Below are positions 17,159 through 25,903 of a DNA stretch of 64,000 nucleotides, in pieces (position 1 is the first letter of the stretch; each line of letters opens with the position of its first letter). The notes beneath the pieces are model-generated. The model saw only the letters and a list, made by a program, of their open reading frames with translations. It made no database searches and was not told where the DNA came from. A program made the translations under genes and the position numbers. Location: the NCBI GenBank assembly GCA_937873035.1, contig CALMVA010000068.1, positions 1 through 64,000 of the forward strand, in the 5' to 3' direction. The stretch comes from an uncultured Sphingomonadaceae bacterium (GTDB lineage: Bacteria; Pseudomonadota; Alphaproteobacteria; Sphingomonadales; Sphingomonadaceae).

Positions 17159-17476
17159 ATGTTCGACGTCGCGCCCACGGAATTGATGCTGGTGGCAGTG
17201 ATCGCGCTTATCGTGATCGGCCCCAAGGATTTGCCGCGCGTCATGCGGGCGGTGGGCCATTGGGTTGGCCGCGCGCGCGGCGTCGCCCGCCAGTTCCGCG
17301 CCGGATTTGATGAAATGGTGCGCGAATCCGAACTGCGCGAGATGGAACGCAAATGGCAGGAAGAAAATGAGCGCATCATGCGCGAGCATCCCGCCATTCC
17401 GCCGCCGCTTCCGGCAGACGGCCCGGCAACTGATACGCCGCCGCCAGAAGCGCCGCCGGGCACGTCTGCGCAATGA
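17159..17476 (+). CDS. tatB: Twin-arginine translocase subunit TatB
   Basis: TatB works with TatC as the receptor for twin-arginine signal peptides. The 105-residue protein has one N-terminal membrane helix followed by the family motif VIGPKDLPRVMRAVG, an amphipathic helix, and a Pro-rich C-terminal tail. It lies 11 bases after tatA and overlaps tatC by ATGA. Confidence 0.96.
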   Translation: MFDVAPTELMLVAVIALIVIGPKDLPRVMRAVGHWVGRARGVARQFRAGFDEMVRESELREMERKWQEENERIMREHPAIPPPLPADGPATDTPPPEAPPGTSAQ

Positions 17477-18249
17477 GCGAGCTTGATGAAACCAAGATGC
17501 CGCTCCTCGATCATCTGATCGAGCTGCGCAATCGGCTTTTGTGGTGCGTTTTTGCGCTGGCGATCGCCTTTGGCGTCTGCCTTTATTTTGCAAAGCCGAT
17601 CTTTGCGTTCCTTGTTCAGCCGCTGCTCGCGGCGGGGCACGGCAAGCTTATCTACACCGATATTTTCGAGGCGTTTTTCGTCGAAATCAAAGTCGCGTTC
17701 TTTGCAGCGACGATGGTCGCCTTTCCGGTGATCGCAACGCAAATCTGGCGGTTCGTCGCCCCCGGCCTTTATGCGCAGGAAAAGCGGGCGTTTCTCCCCT
17801 TTTTGCTGATGACGCCGGTTCTGTTCACAGCCGGTGCGGCGCTCGCTTACTATATGGCGATGCCCGTCGCGCTCAAATTTCTGCTGGGCTATTCGGGCAA
17901 TGTCGGCGGTATCCAGCAAGAAGCTTTGCCCGGCGTCGGCAATTATCTCAGCTTTGCGACCAAATTTCTGTTCGGCTTTGGCGTCGCCTTTCTGCTGCCG
18001 GTTTTGCTGATGCTGCTGGAGCGGGTTGGTATTGTCACATTGGCGCAGCTCAAGGCGGGCAGGCGCTATGCGGTGGTCGGCATCGCTGCCATTGCCGCCG
18101 TGCTGACACCGCCCGATCTGATGTCGCAGATCCTGCTGCTCGTGCCGATGTATATGCTCTATGAGCTGGCGATCATCGCCATCATGATAACCGGCAGGAA
18201 GCGCCGACAGCCGGAAGACGCGCCCGCTGCCGAACAAAGCCGAATTTAG
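17473..18249 (+). CDS. tatC: Twin-arginine translocase subunit TatC
   Basis: This 258-residue six-helix membrane protein recognises the RR motif of Tat substrates. It shows MPLLDHLIELRNRLL near 9-23, a conserved glutamate in the periplasmic loop region (FFVEIKVAFFAA), and FVAPGLYAQEKR, all diagnostic for TatC. It is the last gene of the operon. The convergent entericidin-like gene ends three bases after its stop. Confidence 0.97.
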   Translation: MSELDETKMPLLDHLIELRNRLLWCVFALAIAFGVCLYFAKPIFAFLVQPLLAAGHGKLIYTDIFEAFFVEIKVAFFAATMVAFPVIATQIWRFVAPGLYAQEKRAFLPFLLMTPVLFTAGAALAYYMAMPVALKFLLGYSGNVGGIQQEALPGVGNYLSFATKFLFGFGVAFLLPVLLMLLERVGIVTLAQLKAGRRYAVVGIAAIAAVLTPPDLMSQILLLVPMYMLYELAIIAIMITGRKRRQPEDAPAAEQSRI

Positions 18250-18252
18250 CGG

Positions 18253-18384
18253 TTATTTGTTGATTGCCTTGTCGCCCGCGTCGCCGACTGATTCGATGTC
18301 GCGGCCAAGGCCCTTCACCGTATTGCAGCCCGTAACGAGCAATGCCGTGGCGGCAACGGCCAGAACGGCCCATTTGCGGATCAT
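18253..18384 (-). CDS. Entericidin-like small lipoprotein
   Basis: This 43-residue open frame begins MIRKWAVLAVAATALLVTGC and ends GDAGDKAINK. A lipobox-like VTGC places the lipidated cysteine at residue 20. The rest (NTVKGLGRDIESVGDAG) closely follows the entericidin A/B pattern. AAGGAG lies 6 bases before the ATG. Entericidins are small outer or inner membrane lipoproteins linked to stress and cell lysis in other bacteria; the function here is not known. It sits between convergent tatC and divergent glnE. Confidence 0.88.
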   Translation of the reverse strand: MIRKWAVLAVAATALLVTGCNTVKGLGRDIESVGDAGDKAINK

Positions 18385-18428
18385 GTCGAACTCCTTGGCA
18401 GATATGTTCAATGGTCTATGGGACTAGC

Positions 18429-21116
18429 ATGGCGGATCAGTCTTTCAAGAAGCTGAACGACGCGCTTGAGCGCGCGGAACGGCACTCCCCCCATTTGCGG
18501 CTGCTGATGCAGAAGCACCCCGATGTGCGCGACGCGCTGGCGGCGGGCGATCTGGAGCGCGCAATCGCCTTCCACAACGCGCCGCTTGATCCCGCAGCGC
18601 CGGTCGGGGCCGCCCTTCGCCGCGCCAAGGGGCAATTGGCGCTGGCCGTTGCTGTGGGCGATCTGGCCGGGCTGCTTGATCTTGAATCCGTAACGGGCAC
18701 GCTTTCACGCTTTGCAGATTTCGCGCTCGACCAGGCGATTCGCGCCGCCATCGAGCAATATCGCCCCGGCGCCGAGCCACGCGGGCTGGCCGCCATCGCG
18801 CTGGGCAAGCATGGCAGCCATGAGCTGAACTATTCATCGGACATCGACCCGATATTGCTGTTCGATCCCGCAACGCTGCCCTGCCGCGAGCGCGACGAGC
18901 CGGTGGAAGCCGCCGTGCGCATCGGCCGCCGCGTGGTTGAGCTGATGCAGGCGCGCGACGAGCATGGCTATGTCTTCCGCATCGACCTGCGGCTGCGCCC
19001 GACGCCCGAAGTGACACCCATCGTCATGCCCGTGGAAGCGGCGATCACCTATTATGAATCGCAGGCCGTCGCGTGGGAGCGCGCCGCCTTCATCCGCTCG
19101 CGCGCCTGTTCGGGCGATATGGAGCTGGGGCAATATTTCACCAATGCGCTGCGTCCTTTTGTCTGGCGGCGCGGGCTGGATTTTGGCGCGATCAAGGAAA
19201 TCCGCTCCATCTCGCACCGCATCCGCGATCATTATGCCAGCGGCCAGTCCTTCGGGCCGGGCTTTGACCTGAAGCGCGGGCGCGGCGGCATCCGCGAGTG
19301 TGAGTTCTTCGCGCAGATCCATCAGCTGATCCACGGCGGGCGCGACCCCAGCCTGCGCGTGCCAGCGACAATGGACGCGCTCGCCGCACTCGCCCAGGCC
19401 GGACATATCGCCGAGGAAGACGCCCGCACGCTCTCTGGCGCCTATCGGCTTTACCGCGCCGTCGAGCATCGCCTCCAGATGGTCGATGACCAGCAGACGC
19501 ACAGCTTCCCGAAAAGCGAGGAGGCGCTGGAAAATGTGGCGCTTCTTTCGGGCGAAGAGAGCGCCGCTGCCCTGTTTGCGCGGCTTACCCCGCACATCAC
19601 GGCCGTCAGCAAGCTTTATGATGGGCTGGATGGCAGCAACTCCGATGCGCTCCCGGTGGCAGAAGAAAGCCTTGAAGCCGCGCTTCGGGCGGCAGGCTTT
19701 CCCGATCCCGTCGCCGCCATGCAGCGCGTGACGCATTGGCGCAGCGGGGCGGTGCGTGCGGTGCGCACCCCCGCTGCACGCGATGCGCTGGAAGCCGTGC
19801 TTCCCCGGCTGGTGGAAGGGCTGGGCAAGGCCCCCGACCCGACAACCGCGATCAACCAGTTCTCAACGATCGTCGAGCGGTTGCCGAGCGCGATCAACCT
19901 GTTCCGCCTGCTCGAAGCCCGGCCCGGCCTGCTCGCGCTGCTCGCCGACATTCTCTGCCACGCGCCGACGCTGGCCGAGCAACTTGGCCGCCGCCCCGAT
20001 ATGCTCGACCGGCTGATCGACGCCTCCGCCTTCGATCCGCCCGGCAGCATTGAAGAGATCGCCGCACAATTGCACGGCGGCGAAACGCTGGAAGACCTGC
20101 TCGATCATGTCCGCCGGGTGGTGGGCGAAATGCGCTTTGCGCTGGGCGTCCAGCTGATTGGCGGCGCGCGCGATCCGCTGGAGGTCGCGTCCGGCTATGC
20201 GCGGATTGCCGAAGCCGCGATCTGCGTGGTCACCGACGCGACGATTGCCGAATATGAGCGCATCCATGGCCGCGTGCCAGGTGGGGAGCTGGTCATCCTC
20301 GCGCTGGGCCGGATGGGCGGTGCAGAACTGACGCACGCGTCCGACCTTGATCTCATCTACCTTTTCACCGGAGACTTTGCGGCGGACTCGGATGGCGCAA
20401 AGCCCTTGGGCGCGGTCCATTATTTCAACCGCCTCAGCCAGCGCGTCACCAATGGCCTCTCGGTGGCGACCGCCGCCGGGCCGCTTTACGAAGTCGATAC
20501 CCGGCTGCGCCCGTCGGGTGCCGACGGCCCCTTGTCGGTCTCGCTTGAAGGCTTTGCCCGCTATCAAAAGGAAGATGCGTGGACATGGGAGCATATGGCG
20601 CTGACACGCGCGCGGCCCGTTTATGGCTCCCCCCAGGCCCGCGCCGCGACACAGGCGATCATCGACGAGGTGCTCCACGCCCCGCGTGACGCCGCCCAAT
20701 TGCGCGCCGATGCCGTCAAGATGCGGGTGGATATGGCCGCGCACAAGCCGCCCAAGGGCGTGCTCGACGTGAAGCTGGCAAGCGGTGGCCTTGTCGATCT
20801 TGAATTCGTGACGCACGTCACCCAGTTGCGCAGCGGACAAGGGCTGACGCCCCGCCTGTGCGACGCGATCCGGCAACTGGCAGACACAGGCCTGATCGGC
20901 CCGGAGATGCAGGACGCGCACGCGCTGCTGACGCGCACGCTCGTCGCCGTGCGGCTGATGGCTCCCTCGCTTGATCTGCCGCCAGATGTGACGCGCCCGG
21001 TGATCGCACGGGCGTGCGGCGCTGCCGACTGGGCAGACCTGCTTGCAAGGCTGGAAACCACGCGGCACAGCGTTGCGCAGGAATGGGCCGCCATCAGCGA
21101 CACCAAGGGAGATTGA
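18429..21116 (+). CDS. glnE: Glutamine synthetase adenylyltransferase/deadenylase
   Basis: This bifunctional enzyme adds AMP to, or removes it from, a tyrosine of glutamine synthetase under PII control. The 895-residue protein has two nucleotidyltransferase halves. The deadenylase half shows KHGSHELNYSSDIDP near 126-140 and the adenylase half shows GRMGGAELTHASDLDL near 627-642. I chose the ATG at 18429 (MADQSF); upstream in-frame codons overlap the entericidin-like gene and do not look coding. The downstream peroxiredoxin gene follows after four bases. Confidence 0.95.
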   Translation: MADQSFKKLNDALERAERHSPHLRLLMQKHPDVRDALAAGDLERAIAFHNAPLDPAAPVGAALRRAKGQLALAVAVGDLAGLLDLESVTGTLSRFADFALDQAIRAAIEQYRPGAEPRGLAAIALGKHGSHELNYSSDIDPILLFDPATLPCRERDEPVEAAVRIGRRVVELMQARDEHGYVFRIDLRLRPTPEVTPIVMPVEAAITYYESQAVAWERAAFIRSRACSGDMELGQYFTNALRPFVWRRGLDFGAIKEIRSISHRIRDHYASGQSFGPGFDLKRGRGGIRECEFFAQIHQLIHGGRDPSLRVPATMDALAALAQAGHIAEEDARTLSGAYRLYRAVEHRLQMVDDQQTHSFPKSEEALENVALLSGEESAAALFARLTPHITAVSKLYDGLDGSNSDALPVAEESLEAALRAAGFPDPVAAMQRVTHWRSGAVRAVRTPAARDALEAVLPRLVEGLGKAPDPTTAINQFSTIVERLPSAINLFRLLEARPGLLALLADILCHAPTLAEQLGRRPDMLDRLIDASAFDPPGSIEEIAAQLHGGETLEDLLDHVRRVVGEMRFALGVQLIGGARDPLEVASGYARIAEAAICVVTDATIAEYERIHGRVPGGELVILALGRMGGAELTHASDLDLIYLFTGDFAADSDGAKPLGAVHYFNRLSQRVTNGLSVATAAGPLYEVDTRLRPSGADGPLSVSLEGFARYQKEDAWTWEHMALTRARPVYGSPQARAATQAIIDEVLHAPRDAAQLRADAVKMRVDMAAHKPPKGVLDVKLASGGLVDLEFVTHVTQLRSGQGLTPRLCDAIRQLADTGLIGPEMQDAHALLTRTLVAVRLMAPSLDLPPDVTRPVIARACGAADWADLLARLETTRHSVAQEWAAISDTKGD

Positions 21117-21120
21117 AACC

Positions 21121-21579
21121 ATGCTCAATGTCGGCGACGCCGCCCCCAGCACCAGCTTTGCGACTTCCAGCGGCCCGGCTTCGGCGGCGGACTATAAGGG
21201 CCGCAAGCTCGTGATCTATTTCTACCCCAAGGACGATACATCAGGCTGCACCAAGGAAGCGCAGGAGTTCACCGCCCTTGTCGGCGATTTCGACGCGGCG
21301 GACACTGCCATTGTCGGCATCTCGAAGGATACGCTCGCCAAGCATGACAAGTTCACGGCGAAATATGACCTCAAGCTCACGCTCGGCAGCGATCTGGAAG
21401 GCGCGGTGTGCGAAGCCTTCGGAACATGGGTCGAAAAGTCGCTTTATGGCCGCAAATATATGGGCATTGAGCGCGCGACCTTCCTGATCGACGCCCATGG
21501 CAAAATCGCGCGTATCTGGCGCAAGGTGAAGGTCGCAGGCCACGCCGCCGAAGTTCTGGAGGCAGCCAGAACGCTTTGA
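21121..21579 (+). CDS. bcp: Thioredoxin-dependent peroxiredoxin, Bcp/PrxQ type
   Basis: This thiol peroxidase reduces hydroperoxides. The 152-residue protein has YPKDDTSGCTKEA with peroxidatic Cys43 and the family segment TWVEKSLYGRKYMGIERATFLID. The resolving cysteine found five residues later in E. coli Bcp is replaced (TKEAQ). The only other cysteine is Cys97, so it may resolve differently or act as a 1-Cys enzyme. GGGAG lies upstream. It is part of a tight run glnE-bcp-TSUP-DUF455. Confidence 0.94.
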   Translation: MLNVGDAAPSTSFATSSGPASAADYKGRKLVIYFYPKDDTSGCTKEAQEFTALVGDFDAADTAIVGISKDTLAKHDKFTAKYDLKLTLGSDLEGAVCEAFGTWVEKSLYGRKYMGIERATFLIDAHGKIARIWRKVKVAGHAAEVLEAARTL

Positions 21580-22328
21580 TGAACGCGGGCATCGCTGCAT
21601 TTCTGGTCGCCACCGCGTTCCTGACGGCCACGCTTTCCGGCATTTTCGGCATGGCGGGCGGGCTGGTGCTGATGGGCGCGCTCGCCTTTGTGCTGCCTGT
21701 GTCCGCCGCCTTTGTGACGCATGGCATCCTCCAGCTTGTCGCCAATGGCTGGCGCGCGGTGCTGCACCGCCAGCACATCGCCTGGCCCATTCTCCTCAAC
21801 TATGCGCTCGCATCCGCGGCAGCGGCAGGCGTTGTCGCGCTCATCGCCTTTGCGCCGTCGCGGCCCCTGCTCTTCCTGCTGCTCGGCCTTGTGCCGATGC
21901 TCGTCTGGCTGCCGCGCAACTGGCTTCAACTCGATGCTGCACGCCCGCCGCACGCACTCATTTCAGGCTTTCTCGTCACCGCGCTCAACCTCACCGCCGG
22001 GGTGGCGGGGCCGTTGCTCGACATCTTCTTCGTGCGCACCCCGCTCACCCGTCACCAGATTGTGGCGACCAAGGCGGCGACGCAGGTGTTCAGCCATCTG
22101 GCAAAGATCATCGTCTATGGTGCGCCGCTTCTCGCCCATGCCTCCGGCGGTGGACTTCCGCCCATCTGGCTCTTCGCGCTCGCCATCCCCGTCTCGATGC
22201 TCGGCACGGCGACCGGCGGCTGGGTGCTCGACCGGATGAGCGACGCCAATTTCAAACGCTGGACGGCGTGGATCGTCACCGCCATCGGCATTTTTTATCT
22301 CATCAAGGCAGCCCAGCTCTGGTCATGA
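21579..22328 (+). CDS. TSUP-family (TauE/SafE-like) membrane permease
   Basis: This 249-residue inner membrane protein has about seven to eight hydrophobic helices and the TSUP start pattern (TATLSGIFGMAGGLVLMGAL). The family exports or imports sulfur-containing or organic anions; the substrate is not evident. The ATG at 21579 overlaps the stop of the peroxiredoxin gene, and the next gene overlaps its own stop. A second TSUP protein at 49913-50671 lies in a sulfur context, but this one does not. Confidence 0.85.
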   Translation: MNAGIAAFLVATAFLTATLSGIFGMAGGLVLMGALAFVLPVSAAFVTHGILQLVANGWRAVLHRQHIAWPILLNYALASAAAAGVVALIAFAPSRPLLFLLLGLVPMLVWLPRNWLQLDAARPPHALISGFLVTALNLTAGVAGPLLDIFFVRTPLTRHQIVATKAATQVFSHLAKIIVYGAPLLAHASGGGLPPIWLFALAIPVSMLGTATGGWVLDRMSDANFKRWTAWIVTAIGIFYLIKAAQLWS

Positions 22329-23116
22329 CAAGCATCGCGCGTGCCATCCGCACGGTATTGGAGGCCGATACCCCGCGCGACAAGGTGATGCGCGCGCGCA
22401 AGGTGGCGCGTGACTGGCGTCTGGGGCGGCTCGATCATGTCTTCGACGTCGTCATGCCGGATCGGCCGGGTCGCCCCGAAGCACCGGAGCTTCTTGCACC
22501 CAACAAAATGCCCGCGCGCAGGCGGGCCGGGTCCGTCGCCGGGCGCGTGGCGATGCTCCATGCTTTTGCGCATATCGAGTTCGTCGCCATCGATCTTGCC
22601 TTCGACATTGCCGGGCGCTTCGGCGACGGACTGCCGCCCGCCTTTATCGACGACTGGCTGTCGGTCGGCGCCGATGAGGCGATGCATTTCATGCTGCTGG
22701 AGCGGCGTCTGCACGCCTTTGGCAGCCATTATGGTGCTTTGCCGGCGCATGACGGGTTGTGGGAGGCCGCAGCGGAAACGTCCGGCAGCGTGCTTGCCCG
22801 AATCGCCATTGTGCCAATGGTGCTTGAAGCGCGCGGGCTGGATGTCAGCCCGGCGACGATAGAACGCCTGTCGACCATGGGAGATGCGCGCAGTTCCGCC
22901 ATTCTTGCGCGCATTTACCGTGACGAGATCCGCCATGTCGGCTTCGGCTCCAAATGGTTCCGGATCATATGCGAATCATACGGATTCGACGCCCCCGCCC
23001 ATTGGAAATCGCTGGTCAAAACGCATTTTCGGGGGCCGCTTAAGCCCCCATTCAACGACTCGGCGCGCCTCCATGCCGGTCTGACGCGGGAATATTACGC
23101 CGATCTTGCGGGATAG
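22325..23116 (+). CDS. DUF455 ferritin-like domain protein
   Basis: This 263-residue protein matches the DUF455 pattern: HAFAHIEFVAIDLAFD near 77-92, DEAMHF near 117-122, EARGLD and DEIRHVGFG. The spaced Glu and His residues (AHIE, EAMH, DEIRH) fit a ferritin-like four-helix bundle binding two metals. The family has distant similarity to tRNA-modifying di-iron enzymes of the MiaE type, but its reaction is not established. It overlaps the TSUP gene by ATGA, in one transcript with a peroxiredoxin. Confidence 0.85.
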   Translation: MTSIARAIRTVLEADTPRDKVMRARKVARDWRLGRLDHVFDVVMPDRPGRPEAPELLAPNKMPARRRAGSVAGRVAMLHAFAHIEFVAIDLAFDIAGRFGDGLPPAFIDDWLSVGADEAMHFMLLERRLHAFGSHYGALPAHDGLWEAAAETSGSVLARIAIVPMVLEARGLDVSPATIERLSTMGDARSSAILARIYRDEIRHVGFGSKWFRIICESYGFDAPAHWKSLVKTHFRGPLKPPFNDSARLHAGLTREYYADLAG

Positions 23117-23207
23117 GATTCGCTTGCGCATTGAGCGTCCCAACAAATTGTCCGTCGCACAACCGAAGGCGTCAGGACCGGGTCGAAATGTTTGGGGGTC
23201 GTCATCA

Positions 23208-24392
23208 ATGGCGTTCGTTTCGTTCACGGCAGCGGCCGGAGCATGGGATCGCGTTCGTGGATTCTTCAAGCCGAAAGAGCTTTTCTATCATGACGGCAAA
23301 GCCATGCGCCGCCTGACTGTGAGCACGCGCACGCAGATCATGGCTGCCGCTGGTGTCGCGCTGTGCGCAACCTCAGGCCTCGCCGGGGCTGCTGGCGTCG
23401 CCATCAGCGCGCCGGGCGTGACCGCCACCATCAACAACTATGCCGATAGCACGGCGCAGGTTTCGGCCATGGAAACGCGCGTTGCGCAGCTCCAGTCCGA
23501 AGTCGATACGATCCGCCGTGATGCCCGCGCCCATGCGCAGCGCCTTGAAAAGCGCCAAGCCTTTCTTGCCAGCGTGATGGCGGGCAAGGGCAATGCCAAG
23601 ACGCTCGCACAGCTCGTTCCGGCGCAGACACAGGCATCGCCGCAATCAGCCGATATTCTGGCAGCCTTCGCCCCGGTTGAAGCCAAGCAGGGTGTGATCG
23701 CCACCAAGCTGCTGAGCGCGACCGAAAGTGAATATCGCACCAAGGCCGCCGCCGTTTCCAAGCTGGGCCTTAACCCCAAGCGCCTTCACCTCGCCATGGG
23801 CGGCCCTTATGAGCCGGTGACGGCGGCCGATCTCAAGTCCACGACTGGCGACAAGGCCGACCCGCAGTTCCGCGCTCTGTTCAACAGCTGGAAGCGCCTT
23901 GACCAGCTTCAGCAGGCGATGGTTTCCATCCCCTCGGCCAAGCCCGTCAGCAGCGCAGTGTCGCTCACCAGCGGCTTTGGCGTCCGCTCTGATCCGTTCC
24001 GCGGCGGTGCTGCCATGCATGGCGGCGTCGACATCCCCGGCCCGATCGGCACGCCGATCTACGCAACTGCCGATGGCGTTGTTGGCCGCACCGGCTGGGT
24101 GGGCGGCTATGGCAACATGGTTGAGCTGGAACATGGTCGCGGCATCGAAACCCGCTATGGCCACCTCTCGTCGATCATCGCAACGCCCGGCACCCGCGTG
24201 AAGCGCGGTCAGCTGATCGGCCTGATGGGCTCGACGGGTCGTTCAACGGGCAGCCACCTGCACTATGAAGTGCGCCTCGATGGCCGCGCCGTAAACCCGA
24301 CGCCCTTCCTGCGCACCGATGGCTATCTGCTGGCCATGGAACGCCGCTCGGCAGGCAATGTCGCGCTCGGCGGCCCGGCCAAGGCTGACTGA
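23208..24392 (+). CDS. M23 family metallopeptidase with coiled coil
   Basis: This 394-residue envelope protein has one membrane anchor (IMAAAGVALCATSGLAGAAGVA, about 44-65) and a coiled coil with METRVAQLQSEVDTIRRD. The C-terminal LytM domain has zinc residues His271 and Asp275 in HGGVDIP and the HLH pair at 350 and 352. Such proteins cut peptide crosslinks or activate amidases. The ATG at 23208 is supported by GGGGG nearby; earlier codons read as non-coding. A second M23 protein is encoded at 35692-37191. Confidence 0.88.
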   Translation: MAFVSFTAAAGAWDRVRGFFKPKELFYHDGKAMRRLTVSTRTQIMAAAGVALCATSGLAGAAGVAISAPGVTATINNYADSTAQVSAMETRVAQLQSEVDTIRRDARAHAQRLEKRQAFLASVMAGKGNAKTLAQLVPAQTQASPQSADILAAFAPVEAKQGVIATKLLSATESEYRTKAAAVSKLGLNPKRLHLAMGGPYEPVTAADLKSTTGDKADPQFRALFNSWKRLDQLQQAMVSIPSAKPVSSAVSLTSGFGVRSDPFRGGAAMHGGVDIPGPIGTPIYATADGVVGRTGWVGGYGNMVELEHGRGIETRYGHLSSIIATPGTRVKRGQLIGLMGSTGRSTGSHLHYEVRLDGRAVNPTPFLRTDGYLLAMERRSAGNVALGGPAKAD

Positions 24393-24409
24393 GTCTCACC
24401 TCTAAGTTC

Positions 24410-24582
24410 GTCACCCCAGTGCAAGCTGGAGTCTCTTTCCCGAAAGATGCCAGCCTGCGCTGACATGACGGCCCTGGATGGGCAGGCAGACCCTCACCGA
24501 CAACGCCGCAAGGCAAACCCGTCACTCCAGCGAAGGCTGGAGTCTCCCCTCCCGCACGACAGATGCCAGCCTGCGCTGGCAT
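24410..24582. repeat. Family A palindromic repeat cluster
   Basis: At least four hairpin-forming units of the CCAGC-NNNN-GCTGG kind sit between the M23 gene and the ErpA-like gene. They include ATGCCAGC-CTGC-GCTGGCAT at 24563-24582, an ACTCCAGC/GCTGGAGT copy near 24523, and two decayed copies near 24414 and 24456. They lie in alternating orientation. No gene is seen in this gap. Confidence 0.8.
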
Positions 24583-24641
24583 GGTGCCTCATGGACAGTC
24601 CGTGCCTTGCCGCCTCTCGCTCCTGCGCCTATCTAGGCTTC

Positions 24642-24968
24642 ATGCAACACGTTGACCTGACCGAGAGCGCCGCCGCGCGCGTTGCCTTTATTGCGAACAA
24701 GCAGGGCAAGCCCGCCATTCTTCGCCTCTCGGTCGATGGTGGCGGCTGCTCTGGCTTTCAATATCGCTTTGGCCTTGCCGAAACGGTTGATGCCGATGAT
24801 CTCGTTTCCGAAACCGCAGGGGTGAAACTTGTCGTCGATCCGGTCAGCCTTGATCTGCTCGATGGCTCGGCAGTCGACTATGTCGAGGATCTTGGCGGGT
24901 CAGCGTTCCGCGTGACCAACCCCAATGCCGCGTCCGGTTGCGGCTGCGGCGCCAGTTTCTCGGTTTGA
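24642..24968 (+). CDS. Iron-sulfur cluster insertion protein (ErpA/IscA type)
   Basis: This A-type carrier of 108 residues delivers Fe-S clusters to target enzymes. The three cluster cysteines are Cys36 (GGGCSGFQY), Cys100 and Cys102 (GCGCGASF). Open frame extends upstream into a repeat cluster, so the first plausible ATG after the repeats (24642) is used. The exonuclease III gene starts 11 bases after its stop. ErpA versus IscA cannot be settled by eye. Confidence 0.93.
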   Translation: MQHVDLTESAAARVAFIANKQGKPAILRLSVDGGGCSGFQYRFGLAETVDADDLVSETAGVKLVVDPVSLDLLDGSAVDYVEDLGGSAFRVTNPNAASGCGCGASFSV

Positions 24969-24979
24969 CGCGCCAGCCG

Positions 24980-25750
24980 ATGCGGATCGCCACCTATAAC
25001 GTCAACGGCATCAAGGCCCGTCTGCCGCGTCTCATCGAATGGCTGGATGAACAAAAGCCCGACATCGTCTGTCTTCAGGAACTGAAATCGAGCGACGAGA
25101 CACTGCCCATCGCCGACATTGAGGCGGCGGGATATAAGGGTGTCTGGCACGGACAGAAGGGCTTTAATGGCGTCGCCATCCTCGCGCGCGGCGAAACGCC
25201 CGTCGAGGTTCAGAAGGGCCTTGGCGGGGAACCGGAAGATGAGCATAGCCGCTATATCGAGGCCGATATTTTCGGCATCCGCGTCGCTTCCATCTATCTG
25301 CCCAATGGCAATCCGCAGCCGGGACCGAAATTCGATTACAAGCTGCGTTGGTTTGAGCGGCTGACGGCGCGCGCCGCCGAATTGATGGCGCTCGAAATCC
25401 CCGTGGTGCTCGCAGGCGATTACAATGTCATCCCGACCGATGACGACATCGCAAACCCCAAGGCCATGGCGGACGATGCGCTGATGCAGCCCGAAAGCCG
25501 CGCGGCATTTCGCAAGCTCGCCGCACTTGGCCTCACCGATGCGCTTGAGGCGCGGCACCCCAAGGGGCGGCTGTGGACCTTCTGGGACTATCAGGCCGGT
25601 GCATGGCAGCGCGATGCCGGCTTTCGCATCGACCATCTGATGCTTTCACCTGAAGCTGCCGACCGGCTTGTCGCCGCCGGCGTCGACAAAGAGTATCGCG
25701 GGCGTGAAAAGGCAAGCGACCACGCCGCCACATGGATCGAGCTCGATTGA
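24980..25750 (+). CDS. xthA: Exodeoxyribonuclease III
   Basis: This AP endonuclease and 3' exonuclease of base excision repair has 256 residues. It has MRIATYNVNGIKARL at the N-terminus, CLQELKSSD with the metal-binding Glu, and LAGDYNVIPTDDD. The ending SDHAATW carries the catalytic His and Asp. The ATG at 24980 places the fold at residue 1. It is 11 bases from the ErpA-like gene, so the two may be co-transcribed. Confidence 0.95.
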   Translation: MRIATYNVNGIKARLPRLIEWLDEQKPDIVCLQELKSSDETLPIADIEAAGYKGVWHGQKGFNGVAILARGETPVEVQKGLGGEPEDEHSRYIEADIFGIRVASIYLPNGNPQPGPKFDYKLRWFERLTARAAELMALEIPVVLAGDYNVIPTDDDIANPKAMADDALMQPESRAAFRKLAALGLTDALEARHPKGRLWTFWDYQAGAWQRDAGFRIDHLMLSPEAADRLVAAGVDKEYRGREKASDHAATWIELD

Positions 25751-25903
25751 ACAAGGTCTGCGTCCCGTATCGGGACAAATCTTGCAAAGCTGATGGTTAG
25801 CAATTGCTTGACTCTGATCGCCATCAGGGTCTTACTTTCCCCAAGGTCGCAAGAAGCAGGGCACAACAGCCCGCTCGGTTCCAATCTTTTTGGGGGCATT
25901 GAT

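Noticed and set aside
24447-24641. Upstream extension of the ErpA-like open frame
   Set aside because: The extra 65 codons run through family A repeats and bear no resemblance to the family.
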